64,000 nt of DNA from Myxocyprinus asiaticus (Eukaryota; Chordata; Actinopteri; Cypriniformes; Catostomidae): the NCBI RefSeq assembly GCF_019703515.2, contig NC_059362.1, positions 28,474,326 through 28,538,325 of the forward strand, in the 5' to 3' direction. The notes under the pieces are model-generated. The model did no database searches, was not told the DNA's origin, and worked only from the letters and a program-made list of their open reading frames with translations. How positions within the stretch are numbered: position 1 is the stretch's first letter; the number at the start of each line of letters is the position of its first letter. Below are positions 46,275 through 58,510 of this stretch, one piece after another. The position numbers and the translations under genes are program-made.

Positions 46275-46780
46275 TGTGGCTCACATATACATATATACAC
46301 ACACACATATATGCACACACGTACATATACGTACGCGCACTCGCACACATACACACATATACGTACATACGTGTACACATACGCGTGCATGCATGTAGGA
46401 TGTATTGAGACGACGGTGGGTGGTGACATGAGTGATAGAGACAGGTGATACTGACAGGGGGATTAGCTGATTAGTGACTGATAAGCTTTCCTGATGTGGA
46501 AACGATTTGATCTGGTGTAGCTGTGATATGCGTCTGAGGACCAGCAACTGAGAGATTGAATCTGTTGTTGGCCAGGATGCCAGATTGGAGGAGGACTGAT
46601 TTCGGGTGCAGGTATGGAACCAGAACCTTGGAGCTATGTGGTTATTATCATCGGCGAATAGTGGATCAAGAGGGGGCTTAGATTGGTAAGGTTGGATGGG
46701 GTGGACAAGTAGAATGTAAATCGACTGCCCCTTTTAACTTGATCTGTTTGCTTTGTTTAATGAAGTCTGATTGTTTCCAG
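46275..46780 (+). other. 506-bp insertion in DIRS D gag, intron-like right end
   Basis: Compared with copy C (join at ggctca / gatcccgcacc), 506 extra bases interrupt D. They begin with a CA/TA/CG microsatellite (about 46275-46396). They then run through ordinary mixed sequence and end gtctgattgtttccag, like a vertebrate splice acceptor. No terminal repeats or coding potential recognised; origin unknown. Confidence 0.7.
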
Positions 46781-47115
46781 GTCCCACACCCCGTCTGCTC
46801 GTCGCCAAGGGCGTCCCCCTTCGTTGAAGACACCGGCTCCGCTGCAGCCCGGGTCGACTGCCCGGCCCTGACGTAGAGACCCCCGCAGGAAGCTGACGCT
46901 CCCCGTCCCACGATCCAGTGCCAAGAACCATAGGAAGGCTTCAAAGCGCTCCTCAGATGGGCGATCCAGGGACGAGGAGACCTGCTATAAACTTGGAGGT
47001 GGTGGACAGACCACTCCATCCCCTGGTGGAAGGCTGGGAGGAGAATCTTTTGTTTCCTTTGAATTTGATTTCGCACCCACATTTTCAAAGAAAAGAGCGG
47101 TTTCCTCATTTCCTG
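46781..47115 (+). pseudogene. DIRS D gag 3' end remnant
   Basis: Matches copy C from about 32965 down to 32620: caccccgtctgctcgtcgccaagg, then ggtggacagaccactccatcccc. Frames are broken. It ends where the RT-sized deletion begins (tttcctgggtcaca). Confidence 0.7.
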
Positions 47116-48475
47116 GGTCACACAACTGAAGTCGTTGCGGGCCACTCACATCCTGGGCGACCTCAACCATGCAGCGGACGCACTGTTGTGGCAGGTTACA
47201 TTCAGAGGAGAGTGGAGACTCAACCCCCAGGTGGTCCAGCTGATTTGGAATCGATTCGGCAAAGCACAGGTAGATCTGTTTGCTTCCTGGGAGTCCTCCC
47301 ACTGCCCGCTCTGATACTCCCTGGCCAAGGCTCCCCTCAGCACAGATGCGCTGGCACACAGCTGGCCCCAGGGGCTGGACAAGGATGAGTTTCCCCCAGT
47401 GAGCCTGCTTGCACAGACTTTGTGCCAGGTCAGGGAGGACGAGGAACAGGTCATCCTGGTGGCACCCTACTGGCCCACCCAGACTTGGCTCTCGGAGCTC
47501 ACGCTCCTCATGACAGCCCCTCCCTGGCAAGTTCCCCTGAGGGAGGACCTCCTCTCTCAGGGACAGGGCACCAGACATCTGGAATCTCCATGTCTGGCCC
47601 CTGGATGGGACGTGGAAGACCTAAGTGGCCTACCACCGGCAGTGGTAGACACGGTCACTCAGGCCAGGGCTCCCTCTACGAGATGCCTGAATGCCTTGAA
47701 GTGGCGTTTGTTTGCAAATTGGTGTTCTTCCCAAGGTGAAGACCCCCAGAGATCTGCAATCGGGTCGGTGCTTTCCTTCCTGCAGGAGAGGTTGGAGGAG
47801 CGGCTGTCCCCCTCCACCTTGAAGGTGTATGTGGCCGCTATAGTGGCACACCACAACGCGGTGGACGGTAAGTCCCTCGAGAAACACAACCTGATCAGGT
47901 TCTTTAGAGGCATGAGGAGGTTGAATCCTCCTAGGCCACGCCTCATTCCCTTGTGGGATCTCTCCGTGGTCCTGCTGGGCCTGCGGAGAGCCTGTTTGAG
48001 CCCCTAGAGTCAGTTGAGCTAAAGGATCTCTCATTGAAGACTGTCCTCCTGAATGCGGTCACGTCCATCAAGAGGGTTGGGGAACTGCAGGCATTCTCTG
48101 TCAGCAAGACCTGCCTGGAGTTTGGTCCGGCATACTCTCATGTGATCTTGAGACCCCGACTGGGCTATGTGCCCAAGGTTCCCACGACCCCTTTTAGGGA
48201 TCAGGTGGTGAGCCTGCAAGGGCTGCCCCAGGAGGAGGCAGACCCAGCCTTGTCGTTGCTGTGTCCGGTGCACGCTTTGCGTATCTACTTGGACCACACG
48301 CAGAGCTTTAGACGCTCTGAGCAGCTCTTTGTCTGCTTTGGAGGACAGTGGAAAGGGAGGGCTGTCTCCAAACAGAGGATCGGCCACTGGGTCATGGATG
48401 CCATCGCTTTGGACATGCCAGCCCCTTTGGGACTACGAGCACACTCCACTAGGAGTGTGGTGGTCTCCTGGGCCT
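47116..48475 (+). pseudogene. DIRS D RNase H end and tyrosine recombinase pseudogene
   Basis: 47116-47580 matches the RNase H end and connector of copy C (cactcacatcctgggcgacctc codes for the IPGDLN-type motif). The recombinase covers 47600-48475: STRCLNALKWRLFANWCSSQ, STLKVYVAAIVAHH, a frameshift near 47990, then TSIKRVGELQAFS with the first Arg, VPKVPTTPFRDQVVSLQG, QLFVCFGGQWKG and LRAHSTRSVVVSWA with an intact HxxR box. It breaks off before the catalytic Tyr. RT is absent, deleted as one block of roughly 1.7 kb relative to copy C. Confidence 0.86.
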
Positions 48476-48482
48476 CACGGCT

Positions 48483-48960
48483 TGATGATTGGTTCCTGGG
48501 CTCAGAGCGCCACTCCCGGCCGCGCCCCACCCCGGTTCCATTCTTCCCAGAGGTGCACGAGGAGCTCACGAAGTCGTGGCAGGCACCTTTTACTGCCCGG
48601 ACCCGACCTCTGAGCTTCTCCGCTCTCACTACCCTCGATGGTGGGGCGGCCAGGGGGTACACGGCGATTCCCCAGGTGGACAAGGCGGTTGCGGTGCACC
48701 TGTGCCTGCAAAACGCCGCCACCTGGCGGAATTGCCCGAGACTCCCATCCAAGGCCTGTAAGTCCACATCGTCCTTGGCGACCAAGGCTTACAGTGCCGC
48801 TGGACAGGCCGCCTCCGCCCTGCACGCCATGGCCCTCCTGCAAGTGCACCAGGCCAAGGCGTAGGAAGACCTTCACAAAGGTAGTCCTGACCCAGGAATG
48901 ATGCAGGAGCTACGCTCGGCGTCCAATCTCGCCCTCCGGGTGAAGAAGGTCATAGCATGG
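48483..48960 (+). pseudogene. Second gag fragment at the end of DIRS D
   Basis: Codes for RLDDWFLGSERHSRPRP, PFFPEVHEELTKSWQAPF, TLDGGAARGYTAI, then KACKSTSSLATKAYSAAGQA and MMQELRSASNLALRVKK, colinear with gag of copy C (about 33680-33200). Its second half repeats 45865-46065 of the same locus with a few differences, so it is a separate gag segment. It is in frame with the preceding recombinase, giving one 303-codon open frame (47953-48864). It stops abruptly at 48960. Confidence 0.8.
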
Positions 48961-50560
48961 GCCGATATAAATCACCGTTTTCCACTTTGCCAATATCAAT
49001 CACCGAATTTCATTTGCCGATATAAATCCCCGTATTCCACTTTGCCGATATCAATCACTGAATTTCATTTGCTGATATAAATCACCGTACTCCACTTTGC
49101 CGATTTTAATCACTGAATTTCATTTGCCGATATAAATCACCGTATTTCACTTTGCAAATATCAATCACTGAATTGAATTTGCCGATATGAATTCCCATAT
49201 TCCACTTTGCCGATATTAATCACTGAATTTCATTTGCTGATACAAATCACTCTATTTCACTTTGCCGATATCAATCACTGAATTTCATTTGCCAATATAA
49301 ATCACTGTATTCCACTTTGCCGATATAAATCACTGTATTGTTTCACTCCACTGATATCAATCTCTATATTTCATTTTGCTGATATTAATTACTGTATTTC
49401 ACTTCACTGATATAAATCACTATATTTCATTTTCCTTATATCAATCACTGCATTTCATTTGCCGATATAAATCACTGTATTATTTCACTCCACCAATACC
49501 AATCACTATATTTAATTTCCTGACATAAATCACCGTATTTCACTTTACTAATATCAATAACTGCATTTCATTTACTGATTTAAATCACCGTATTTCACTT
49601 TGCCGATTTCAATCACTATATTTCATTTTCCTGATATCAATCGCTGCACAGTATTCCACTTTGCCGATATTTATCACTGAATTTCATTTGCCGATATAAA
49701 TCACTGTATTATTTCACTCCACCGATATCAATCACTATATTTCATTTTGCTGATATTAATTACTGTATTTCACTTTACTAATATCAATAACTGCATTTCA
49801 TTTACTGATTTAAATCACCGTATTTCACTTTGCCGATTTCAATCACTATATTTCATTTTCCTGATATCAATCACTGCACAGTATTCCACTTTGCCGATAT
49901 TTATCACTGAATTTCATTTGCCGATATAAATCACTGTATTATTTCACTCCACCGATATCAATCACTATATTTCATTTTGCTGATATTAATTACTGTATTT
50001 CACTTTACTGATATCAATCACTGTATTTAATTTTTCCAATATCAATCACTGTATTTATTTTTTCTGTAAATAATAAACTGTATTTAATGATGGCAGTGGT
50101 GGCTCAGTGGTTAAGGCTCTGGGTTACTGATCAGAAGGGTCAGGGGTTCAAGCCCCAGCACTGCCAAGATGCCACTGTTGGGCCCTTGAGCAAGGCCCTT
50201 TACCCTATCTGCTCCAGGGGTGTTGTATCATGCTGACCCTGCACTCTGACCCCAGCTTAGCTGGGATATGTGAAAAAAAGAATTTCACTGTATGTGTGTG
50301 ATAAATAAATAAAATTAATTAAAAAAAAAAATATTAATAATTGTTTTTATAAAGCTGATATAAATCACTGTATTTCATTTGCAGATATCAATCACTGTAC
50401 TTCATTTTGCCAATATCAATCCCTGTAATTTATTTTGCTGATATCAATCACTGTAATTCACTTTTCCAATATCACTGTATTTTATTTTTCCTATATCAAC
50501 CACTGCATTTCATTTTGCCGATATCAGTCACTGTTTTAAATGTGCTGATATCCATCATTG
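48961..50560. repeat. 27-bp-unit minisatellite with 230-bp higher-order repeat
   Basis: Two alternating 27-bp units: cgatataaatcaccgtatt-ccactttgc and cgatatcaatcactgaatt-tcatttgc, giving a 54-bp dimer. Between 49541 and about 50000 a longer block of 230 bp is repeated twice almost exactly (49541-49770, 49771-50000). The array is split by a SINE at about 50090-50330, and more degenerate units run to about 50560. It begins immediately after the gag fragment of DIRS D. Confidence 0.93.
50090..50330 (+). repeat. tRNA-derived SINE inserted in the minisatellite
   Basis: tRNA-like head with A box tggctcagtgg (about 50100) and B box ggttcaagccc (50145-50155). The body has tgccactgttgggcccttgag and ctgaccccagctt, and the tail aataaataaaattaattaaaa. 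This is a SINE family widespread in ostariophysan fish as I recall. Nearly whole. Confidence 0.88.
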
Positions 50561-53500
50561 TTTTCCATTTAGCCTAATTACTCTGCTGATATTAAGGCTC
50601 AATGTGTTATTCCATCAGAAGCCCATGTGAGAGAGTGCTGGGTGACTGAGCAGACTGGGATAATACAGACAATGTGGGAGTCGTGAGAGTGTAGAGCTCG
50701 GCGGAAAAGCCTTGGAATGGATTGGAATTGAATTTGTCTCTGTGTACATTTTTTTTATTCTTGCAACTCATTTTAGAAGAGAGAATGTAGGATGTGTGGC
50801 CTTTAACAGATCAGATTCAAGAAAAGAAAAAATGGGGAGGGAGGGGGAAGAGCAAAATGTTTGATATTGACCTCTTCTTGTTTTTCTGCTAGATGAAATG
50901 AGACAGCTGGTGTACAGAGTGCTTGCTGTCAGATGGAAAGCTTTTTTCTCCACAACATTCACTTTAGACAGTGTTCAAATCAGGAGCATCTGATTCCACA
51001 TTCTACTTGATCAGACAGTGCCAGACATAAAGGGAGGATACAACAGAAAGGATGCTTGGCAGCAACCCACTCTGCCAGAGCTCAGGGCCATTTAGATTAC
51101 AAATCAGGGAAGGTGAAGCTGGCCCCTGCCCCTGAGATTTGACCCTCATCACTATAAGGATGGGGCTAATTGAGAATAATAGATGTGTTGAACTTACCCA
51201 CAGCAAGGAATTAAAGGCTTAAAAAGGCATGAAAAATGTACCCACTGACAGCTGCTGAATATTTCATATAATTGTTAAAGATTTATAAAAGCATACATCA
51301 GTATGACTTTCCAACAGCATGTTATAATTGCAATGGTCTAGTCTAGTGAACAGAATGCAATGCTTTGGCACACATTTCAAAAGATGGAAAGGAACCCTTT
51401 CATCTTTTATTTGAAAAGGAGGTGCACCTGATTATCTGTCTGCATCAACATAAACATCATGCGTAACTGTTTCCAAATTCCACAAATCCACACTTCCTGT
51501 GCTTGTTATACATCTGCAGCCATTGTTAAGCAACGTGTATGTGGCCAAGGCTTTGCCTTTGATGATTTGTTATAATAAACAGCTCCTAACACGCACACAA
51601 AAATGAATATCTGTGATAAACAATAAATAATCCTTGAACTTGGAGTCCTGATGGTTTCATCACCACCAGACTGGACTAAACACATCCAAATCCAATGTAA
51701 AGTCTTAGGCATGATGGTTTATCAAGAATGTTTACCTGGAATCCCTCACTAACAGGGTGTTGAAGGACGATTCCAGATGATTCTGATAGAGGAATTGATC
51801 TAAGATTCACTTAGAGTCCAATCTGTAAGTCCTTGATGCTTACATTATCCCTCAGTGGCCCAATTACAGCTTGCACTGTACTCACCTACTGTATATTGTC
51901 CAAATGAACACCATTCAAACCAAAGCCAATATATTTCCAATCAGTTTGATTCCGTTGGCCCATTAACATCATAAGAGACGTAGGATGAAGCAGTTAACCT
52001 GACTCCAGAGCCCTCGACTAATGAAGTCCCTTGTTACCGTCCTGCCTCTGCAGGGCTCCACAGGTGCTCCATGAACTACAAAGTCCAGCTTCTGATGCTC
52101 ACTGCAGTAGGGAAAAGGCCAGACAGAAAACAAGAGCCAAAGGCTACAGTTTTGTCAGCAGATAAATTGGATGGGAAGGGAATTATTGATGTGCAACTCT
52201 ACTAAAATTATGCTGGCTCAGCAAAGCTCAGGGTTCTCATTCATTGTGGTGATAGGGGAATGTGTGTTGTAGCAGCAGATCACACCAGCTGTGTTTGACA
52301 AATGCATATGGATGTATCAAAGCAAAGCAAAGCCCAAGTGCCACCTCACAAACAAAATATGATCACTGCAGAAAAGGTGTAGCAGCCACGGGGGATGTGG
52401 GAGACACGTCCCTCACTCTTTAAAAAGGTGATTTTTGTCCCTTGCACTTTTCTAGGCTAAACCCATACCGAGTCCAAATAGTGGATTTGTATTCAGTATT
52501 CTTTGCATTTTGTTACTTTGGGCTGATTGAGCGAACATCCAGTCAATCACAGGTGAGTTTCATGAGCCAAAACAACCCTTACGTAATAGGCCGTCAGTCA
52601 GACAGTCTAATCAACACAGCTCCATTCATTTCAACAAAGTTGCTTTCAACCAATTTATTATTACAGCACTTTGAATGTTTAATGGGATATTTTTTAATGG
52701 GATATGTTCAATAAAGAAATTAAAGATTATAATTGTTTGTGTGTTGTTAGCTTAAGAACATTGTGTCAGTCTATACTTGTGAATTTGATCAAGATGACAT
52801 GAGATCACATTTTATGACCAATTAATGCAACAACAACAACAACAACAACAAAACAAAACAAAAAACAGCTAAGAACTCCAAAGAGTTGAAATATTTTTCT
52901 TGCCACTGTAAATGTATTTGGTTTTGGAAAATTCAAGCTTGAGATATCAACATGAATCATGGTAATGAACCAAACATTTCTTGTAACTGTTACTGCACAG
53001 TATGACATACAGATTTGAACATACTAATATTTCAGCTTGATTTATGATCTAGATGAAGTACATTATCCACAGCGACTGAGCAAGAGACTGATCCTTTTTC
53101 ATCAAATAACTGATTTTGTTGATGTTTTAGTCATACTTTTACTCCTTCATGACCTGTCACTATTGTTAAACAATAACACCTTGTTTATTACCATTCAAAC
53201 TAAGGAACTGGCTGATTTGGGACATTAAACAACTATTTCAGCCTTTTGCACTGATAACAAATCATACAATTTATGAGAAACAAAAACACACCACGTTCTA
53301 TTCCTACAACTGGCCTGTTCAATCACTCTCCAGCAGGAAAGACCCCTTAGCTTCTTCCTGTCTGACAACCAATAGTATTTAGCGGAGCTGAGCTGTGATG
53401 GCTCCATGTCTCACCCACACGATCTCCATCGACCCATCTGTTCAGATAAATTGATGGAGCTCAGAGAGCGTCTTCTTCTCTATGAAGTCCCCCATGAGCC

Positions 53501-55201
53501 AGCTATTAATTTACTGTCAGACCTTGAGTTATTCCCCATGCTTGCCAGGAGCAGGCAAGTGGAATTGCCAGTCTCTTCTGCAAGCAACAGCAGTTCTGCT
53601 CATGTTTACATGTGGTTAACAAACACATATCTGTTGGTTTGGACAGACTAAGTGAATAGTACAATTGTCTGTGTGACTATATAGGATCAGGGATAAATAA
53701 TGGGGATGCAGCTAGAGAACTAATCTGTGGTCCTCTCCGCCAGAAAGCTGCACAACAAAACACACACAAACACTTACAATACTTGGTTTAGAATGGCTTA
53801 AAACTTGACTAACACTAACATACAGGTCATTTTATAATTTATTTTACAGGTCACGACCTACAGGTCACTTACAGGTCTGTATCCCAGCTCTGTATCATGC
53901 AATGCTTTACATCTCATTCTTCATTAAGTGATTGGAGCAGAAAGGAGCATACTTTTTGAATATATATTATTATACAAAACTGTAATTAAAGTCATGCATC
54001 AAGTTACATACTGTATTTCAACTGACCATCCCCTCCATTACAAAAACATATTTTCTTTTATTCAGTGATCAAATTGAGGGGAGGCTAGACAGTATAGGCC
54101 AGGCTCAAGGTCAGATAGACAGGTAAAACCCTAACCTCTGAAGTTCTGAAAAGAGGCAAGGAAGACACGGCTACATTCATTAAAATCGAATTAAGATGAA
54201 TAGCCATTGTAGAGCACTGCTATCAGAAAGTAATTTCTTTCAGCACAGTACAGCAAGAGTTAGTGACAGGCTATTATAATTTTAGTGTCTGCTGCTGATG
54301 TCCTACGGGAGGACACAGGACATAAGAGACAGAGGTGAACAGTTACGTGAGACAAGAAGGAAGGCAAAAGCAGTCAAGAGTAGTAAACAGCGAATTAGGG
54401 TGCACTTAACAAGGAAACGAGCGTATATTCTCAGGATCTGGTGATGGATGTGTTTGTCTGCCACAGTTATTTTCTGGATTCTGTTGAACACTTCATTATT
54501 AAGGTTTGGATGCTGCTATGCGGTGCATAATCTAACACTTTCTACCTTATTTGTATTATTCTCAAGTTAGGTAAAGTAAGTCGAATCTGGCCTAAATCAT
54601 AAGCATAAATTATACTTATAACCTGGACAGAAGACTCCTTCGTAGTTTGTTCTGGCTCACAAACGTTAAACATTAAAATAAAAGCCTCGGTAGGCAATTC
54701 TTTTTGCAATAAATAAAAATCTTTTTATTAGTTACAGTTTTTCTAGCAATCAAGGTAAGTCAAAAAGGTACAAAACAAAATAATCATAAATACATTTTCA
54801 AAGGCAAAGTCAGCAAGAAATTTTAGTGTCGGAGATACTGCACAAATGTGACAGCATCTGATGTTCTTATCTCTAGATCAGCCTTTTTGTTCATATGCAT
54901 GGATGTCGACTATTTGTAGTTATGCAGATTAATCAGAGCCAGCAGCTTTTGGAAATATCGGATATCAGCAAAAATTAACAGCTATAAATAAGCGATAGTT
55001 TTTATTTATTCATGAGCAGTGCTAGAGGGTTGTAGAGTACGACAGAGAGGAAAATCAATCGTAATGAGTCGTAAATATCGATTTTACAAAAGTATTGGCT
55101 AATAAATCAGAAATCAGCTTTGACAAAATTATCATTATCGACAAAATTTGTTTTGTTGGACCTCTAAGCCAGACCCTTATCTGTTTGTCCTCTAAAATAA
55201 A
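50561..55201. other. Non-coding sequence, 4.6 kb
   Basis: No gene recognised. It holds an (AAC)n microsatellite at about 52829-52852. Short open frames (for example 52442-52714 and 53406-53651) have no domain and no splice context I can support. A possible hAT remnant lies near 54990-55165. Confidence 0.5.
52829..52852. repeat. (AAC)n microsatellite
   Basis: About eight CAA units, followed by AAAC repeats. Confidence 0.9.
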
Positions 55202-55734
55202 TTAAAGGAAAATTTTGTGTTCAATACAAGTTAAGCTCAATCAACAGCATTTGTGGCATAATACTGATTTACCAGGGACTTGCCCCTCCTTTAAAAAAAA
55301 ACTAAATTTCTGGGTCACAGAGGCTCTTACAATGAAAGTGAATGGGGCCAATCCGTAAACGTTAAAATACTAATTGTTTCAAAAATGTAGCCACAAGACA
55401 TAAACAACATGCGTGTTAACATGATTTTAGTGTGATAAAATCACTTACTAACCTTTTCTGAGTAAAGGTATAGCTACTTTTACAACTTCGTTGCCATGAC
55501 GATGTAATGTCAACAAACCATAAAACCCTAAAATGACTGTAAAAATTTCGAAAATTATAAGCTTCACATTTCTACAGAAAATTGGTCCCATTCACTTCCG
55601 TTTTAAGTGCCTCACTGTAACTTCAATTTTTGCTTTTTTAAAAATTTATTTATTTATTTATTTATTTTTGTAATCAACATTTTGCCACAAATGCTGTCGA
55701 TTCAGCTTAACTTTTATCGAACCCAGTATTTTAA
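55202..55734. mobile_element. MITE-2 copy
   Basis: TTAAAGGAAAATTTTGTGTTCAA-type start at 55202 and gaacccagtattttaa end at 55734, TTAA at both ends. Arms with ttcaatacaagttaagctcaa, cagcatttgtggca and the inverse gccacaaatgctgtcga. 533 bp. Relative to the copy at 41762 the interior is inverted in part (caatgaaagtgaatggggccaat). Confidence 0.82.
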
Positions 55735-56777
55735 GAATACACAGATGAGGGGAAGAATTGGTCCATTCACTTCATGGGGTGCAAAGTAATGAGTCATGGT
55801 TTCATTTAAAACAGCATCTTCCAACTTGTGCAGAAAACTGTCCCTTTATCATCAGTGTTTGCTGTTTGTGTATAATTTAGAAAGTTGCAAACAGCTATGG
55901 TAAAAGACTTGATATGACAGAATTACCATTATAGACATGGGTTTTCTGAAATTAGATTATATTATAAATATCTGAAGGATGATAGTTTGTACACTAAGCC
56001 ATGTAAGCCGTTGTTTAAGTATAGGCTGTTAGACTCATTATCCTTCATTGCCACATATCCCTTTAATCTCAAAATCAGTGTACTTTACAGATCATTGGCC
56101 CTAAGAACATTAGTGAAGCTTTGATTGGTGTTCAAGGCTAATTGAATTTACATGTTCTACATTAATTTGATTTAAACGACCCATCAACTTTCTCCAAACA
56201 TTACGACCAACACAGAGAGTTCTAACTGTCCACAGCATGGCATACTTTCCTGAACTATTATTATTCCACAACAAGAATGATAAGGATGCTGCCATTTAGA
56301 TGGCTATAAAACATTATTATCTAATGTCAGAACCAATTAAAGATGTCCTGGTGTTGTTAAGTAAAAAAATGAGTGCCATCTCTGTGATGTGATTTAAGCA
56401 ACAATGCAATACTAATCACATTACAGCCCCCTGGGTCTTGGCTTTGCCACACTAAGGGCTCAGTGAATCTATCTGCCTGGATTAACATGGGTTGAGTTGA
56501 CTGAAAGCCAATTAAAGCTTTAACGGTCCTTATAAAAACCCTACATCTATGCACTCAGTGGGTAAATGAGTTGTGAAAAGCAATGTCAATATTACCGCAT
56601 GATGATATTGCAAGTTACAGCTGGTTGGTCAGAGCTGCATTTATTCTGCAGAGAATGTTATATTTGTATAAACCGCATCTAAATGTTGCAGAATTCTCCC
56701 AGAAGAACATTTTAGTGGTATTTAATAAAACAAACCATTATAATGCACATGGAAAAGAAAATGTAAAAAAAGATTTT
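55735..56777. other. Non-coding sequence
   Basis: No gene or repeat recognised; several 60-70 codon frames without domain. Confidence 0.5.
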
Positions 56778-57044
56778 GGTAACAATTTACAATAAGGTTC
56801 CATTTATTAATGTGGAATCATTAACTAACAATGAACAATATATTTTTTTTTTCCAGCATTTATTAATCTTTGTTAATGTTAGTTCATAATGTTTATGTTA
56901 ACATAAACAACTTTTGACTTTAAAAATGTATTACTATATGTTGAAATTAACTAGCCGAGATTAATAAATGCCGTAAAAATATTGTTCATTGTTAGTTCAT
57001 GTTAACTAATGTTAACAAATGGAACCTCATTGTAAAGTGTTACC
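56778..57044. mobile_element. Palindromic MITE (ggtaac ends)
   Basis: 267 bp; left ggtaacaatttacaataagg and right ccttattgtaaa-type inverse (tcattgtaaagtgttacc) form about 33 bp of terminal repeat. Inner parts (ttaactaacaatgaacaata and its inverse near 56985) continue the palindrome. Target duplication not clear. Confidence 0.85.
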
Positions 57045-57439
57045 ATTATTTGAATTTTTTAATTTCCTAGCCCTAGTGCTTTCCCTAAAATAATCCAAAG
57101 AAATGCATCTGGAGAGTCACATGGCGCCATGTGGGGGTCGGACGTGTGAACAGCGAGTTCTGCACACTTTGCTAGTTTTTAATTATTTTTGTGTCTTAAA
57201 CCGGTGAGATTCGATACACCCTGCTACATAACTGTTCTCGTGCTCTGGAGATATTAAAAGACACTTACATTCTCAAGCTGATGCTCCAGACAGGGCTGCA
57301 GACCAGGGACTCAGTTTGGACGGTGCGGCACGAGAAATCCATCATCAACTGTCCAGCATATCAGTGATGCTGACGAAGGTTGTAGCGGACCTGGAGGATC
57401 TTGCTGTAATACGTTGATCAATTATGGCCATGGAGGCAA

Positions 57440-58010
57440 ACTTCTCTGAGTAACATGAATCGGGGACGTCGAGAAATGGATCGATTATCTGGAGTCATCG
57501 GAGAAGGAATTAGCTGCTAATCCGTTAGCGACCAAGGCAGATTTGCAGTGCATTGGGAAAAGTTGGAAGACCTTGAAAATCATAATCGGCGAAACAACGT
57601 CCGAATTGTTGGAATTCTTGAGCATGAGGAAGGCCGAGATTTGGTGAAATTCCTAGACGAACTCTTTCCGAGTCTGCTCGACATAACAGGCCATAAGCTG
57701 GAAATCAAGCGAGCTCACAGGATCCCGGCTCCGAGGACAGGCCCCGATCAATTCTGGCCAAATTTCTGAGACCATCTGATAAAGATCTCGTGTTACGCGA
57801 GGCGAGGAGTAAAGGAAGGCTTTCTTGGAAGAATCACAACATTTTCTTGTTCCTAGACTTTGCGAATTCAACAAGAGAGAAACGTGATCGATTCAAGGAA
57901 TGCAAAAAACTCTGACATCAATGGAAGGTTGCTTTTGCACTAATGTTTCCGACTAAATTGAGAATAGATACTAAGGATGGCCACAAAATATTTACATGCC
58001 CATAGCAAGC
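57440..58010 (+). pseudogene. L1 ORF1 pseudogene
   Basis: RNA-binding ORF1 protein of L1 elements. The clearest frame starts at 57548 and reads KLEDLENHNRRNNVRIVGIL, the entry to the RRM-like domain, then LFPSLLDI and IKRAHRIPAP. After a frameshift near 57765 it continues with DLVLREARSK-type and FAN-x-TREKRDRF-type sequence. The upstream coiled-coil part (57440-57540) is visible only in pieces. Broken by frameshifts and stops. Confidence 0.75.
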
Positions 58011-58510
58011 GATGTCTTTCATAGAGTCAATGGGGTGAGCAAGCCAGTTGGTGATTTTCATGTTGCTCCCAAGTGAGCTTGACTCATTTAACATACACTT
58101 GACTGTCTAAGGAAGCTGGGTGCCTTTTTGTTTCTTTTTGTGTTGGTTCCGCCTAGCGGCTGGAGTTTGTTTTGTGGAATAACACTCCTTTAAGAAACTT
58201 TTGCATCAACGGAATGCAAGAAACTCTTACATCAACGGAAGGCCGCATTTGCACTGATGTTCCCGGCCAAACTGAGAATAGATACTAAGGATGGCCGCAA
58301 AATATTGACATGCCCTCAACAAGCGATGTCTTTCATAAAATCAATGGACTGAGGAAGTCATGGTTAGTTTTTCATGTTGCCCCCAAGTGAGCTTGACTCA
58401 CTGAACATACACTTAACCGTCCGAAGAAATGGGGCGCCTGTTTTGTTTTTTCTGTGCTGGTTCCGCCTAGCGGCTGGAGTTTGTTTTGTGGAATAACACT
58501 CCTTCGGAAC
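57899..58510 (+). repeat. About 318-bp direct duplication inside the LINE
   Basis: gagaatagatactaaggatggcc, caagcgatgtctttcat, cccaagtgagcttgactca and ggttccgcctagcggctggagtttgttttgtggaataacactcctt occur twice, at about 57959/58275, 58004/58320, 58067/58382 and 58146/58464. Further partial copies of the ggctggagtttgttttgtgga word lie at about 58555, 58725 and 58805. Confidence 0.88.

Larger units (their letters stand above)
45007..48960 (+). mobile_element. DIRS-like retroelement D, rearranged
   Basis: Same family as A and C but on the plus strand. Starts with GTT at 45007-45009 and ccctatctgtcactcactcg. Order: terminal repeat with TATA box; gag with an internal gap at about 45858; a 506-bp foreign stretch (46275-46780); the end of gag; a jump over the whole RT to the end of RNase H (about 47120); the recombinase up to its HxxR box (about 48470); then a second gag piece (48483-48960). 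No right terminal repeat or internal complementary region; the element runs straight into a minisatellite. Confidence 0.88.

Noticed and set aside
50090..50330. A true tRNA gene
   Set aside because: A and B boxes are present, but the sequence continues into a SINE body and repetitive tail and the cloverleaf is not complete.
48961..50560. CRISPR-like array (regular 27-bp units)
   Set aside because: Units are tandem with no unique spacers, no cas genes, and the DNA is vertebrate.
53406..53651. 81-codon frame as a possible exon
   Set aside because: No recognisable family; flanking sequences do not give a supported splice pair or start context.
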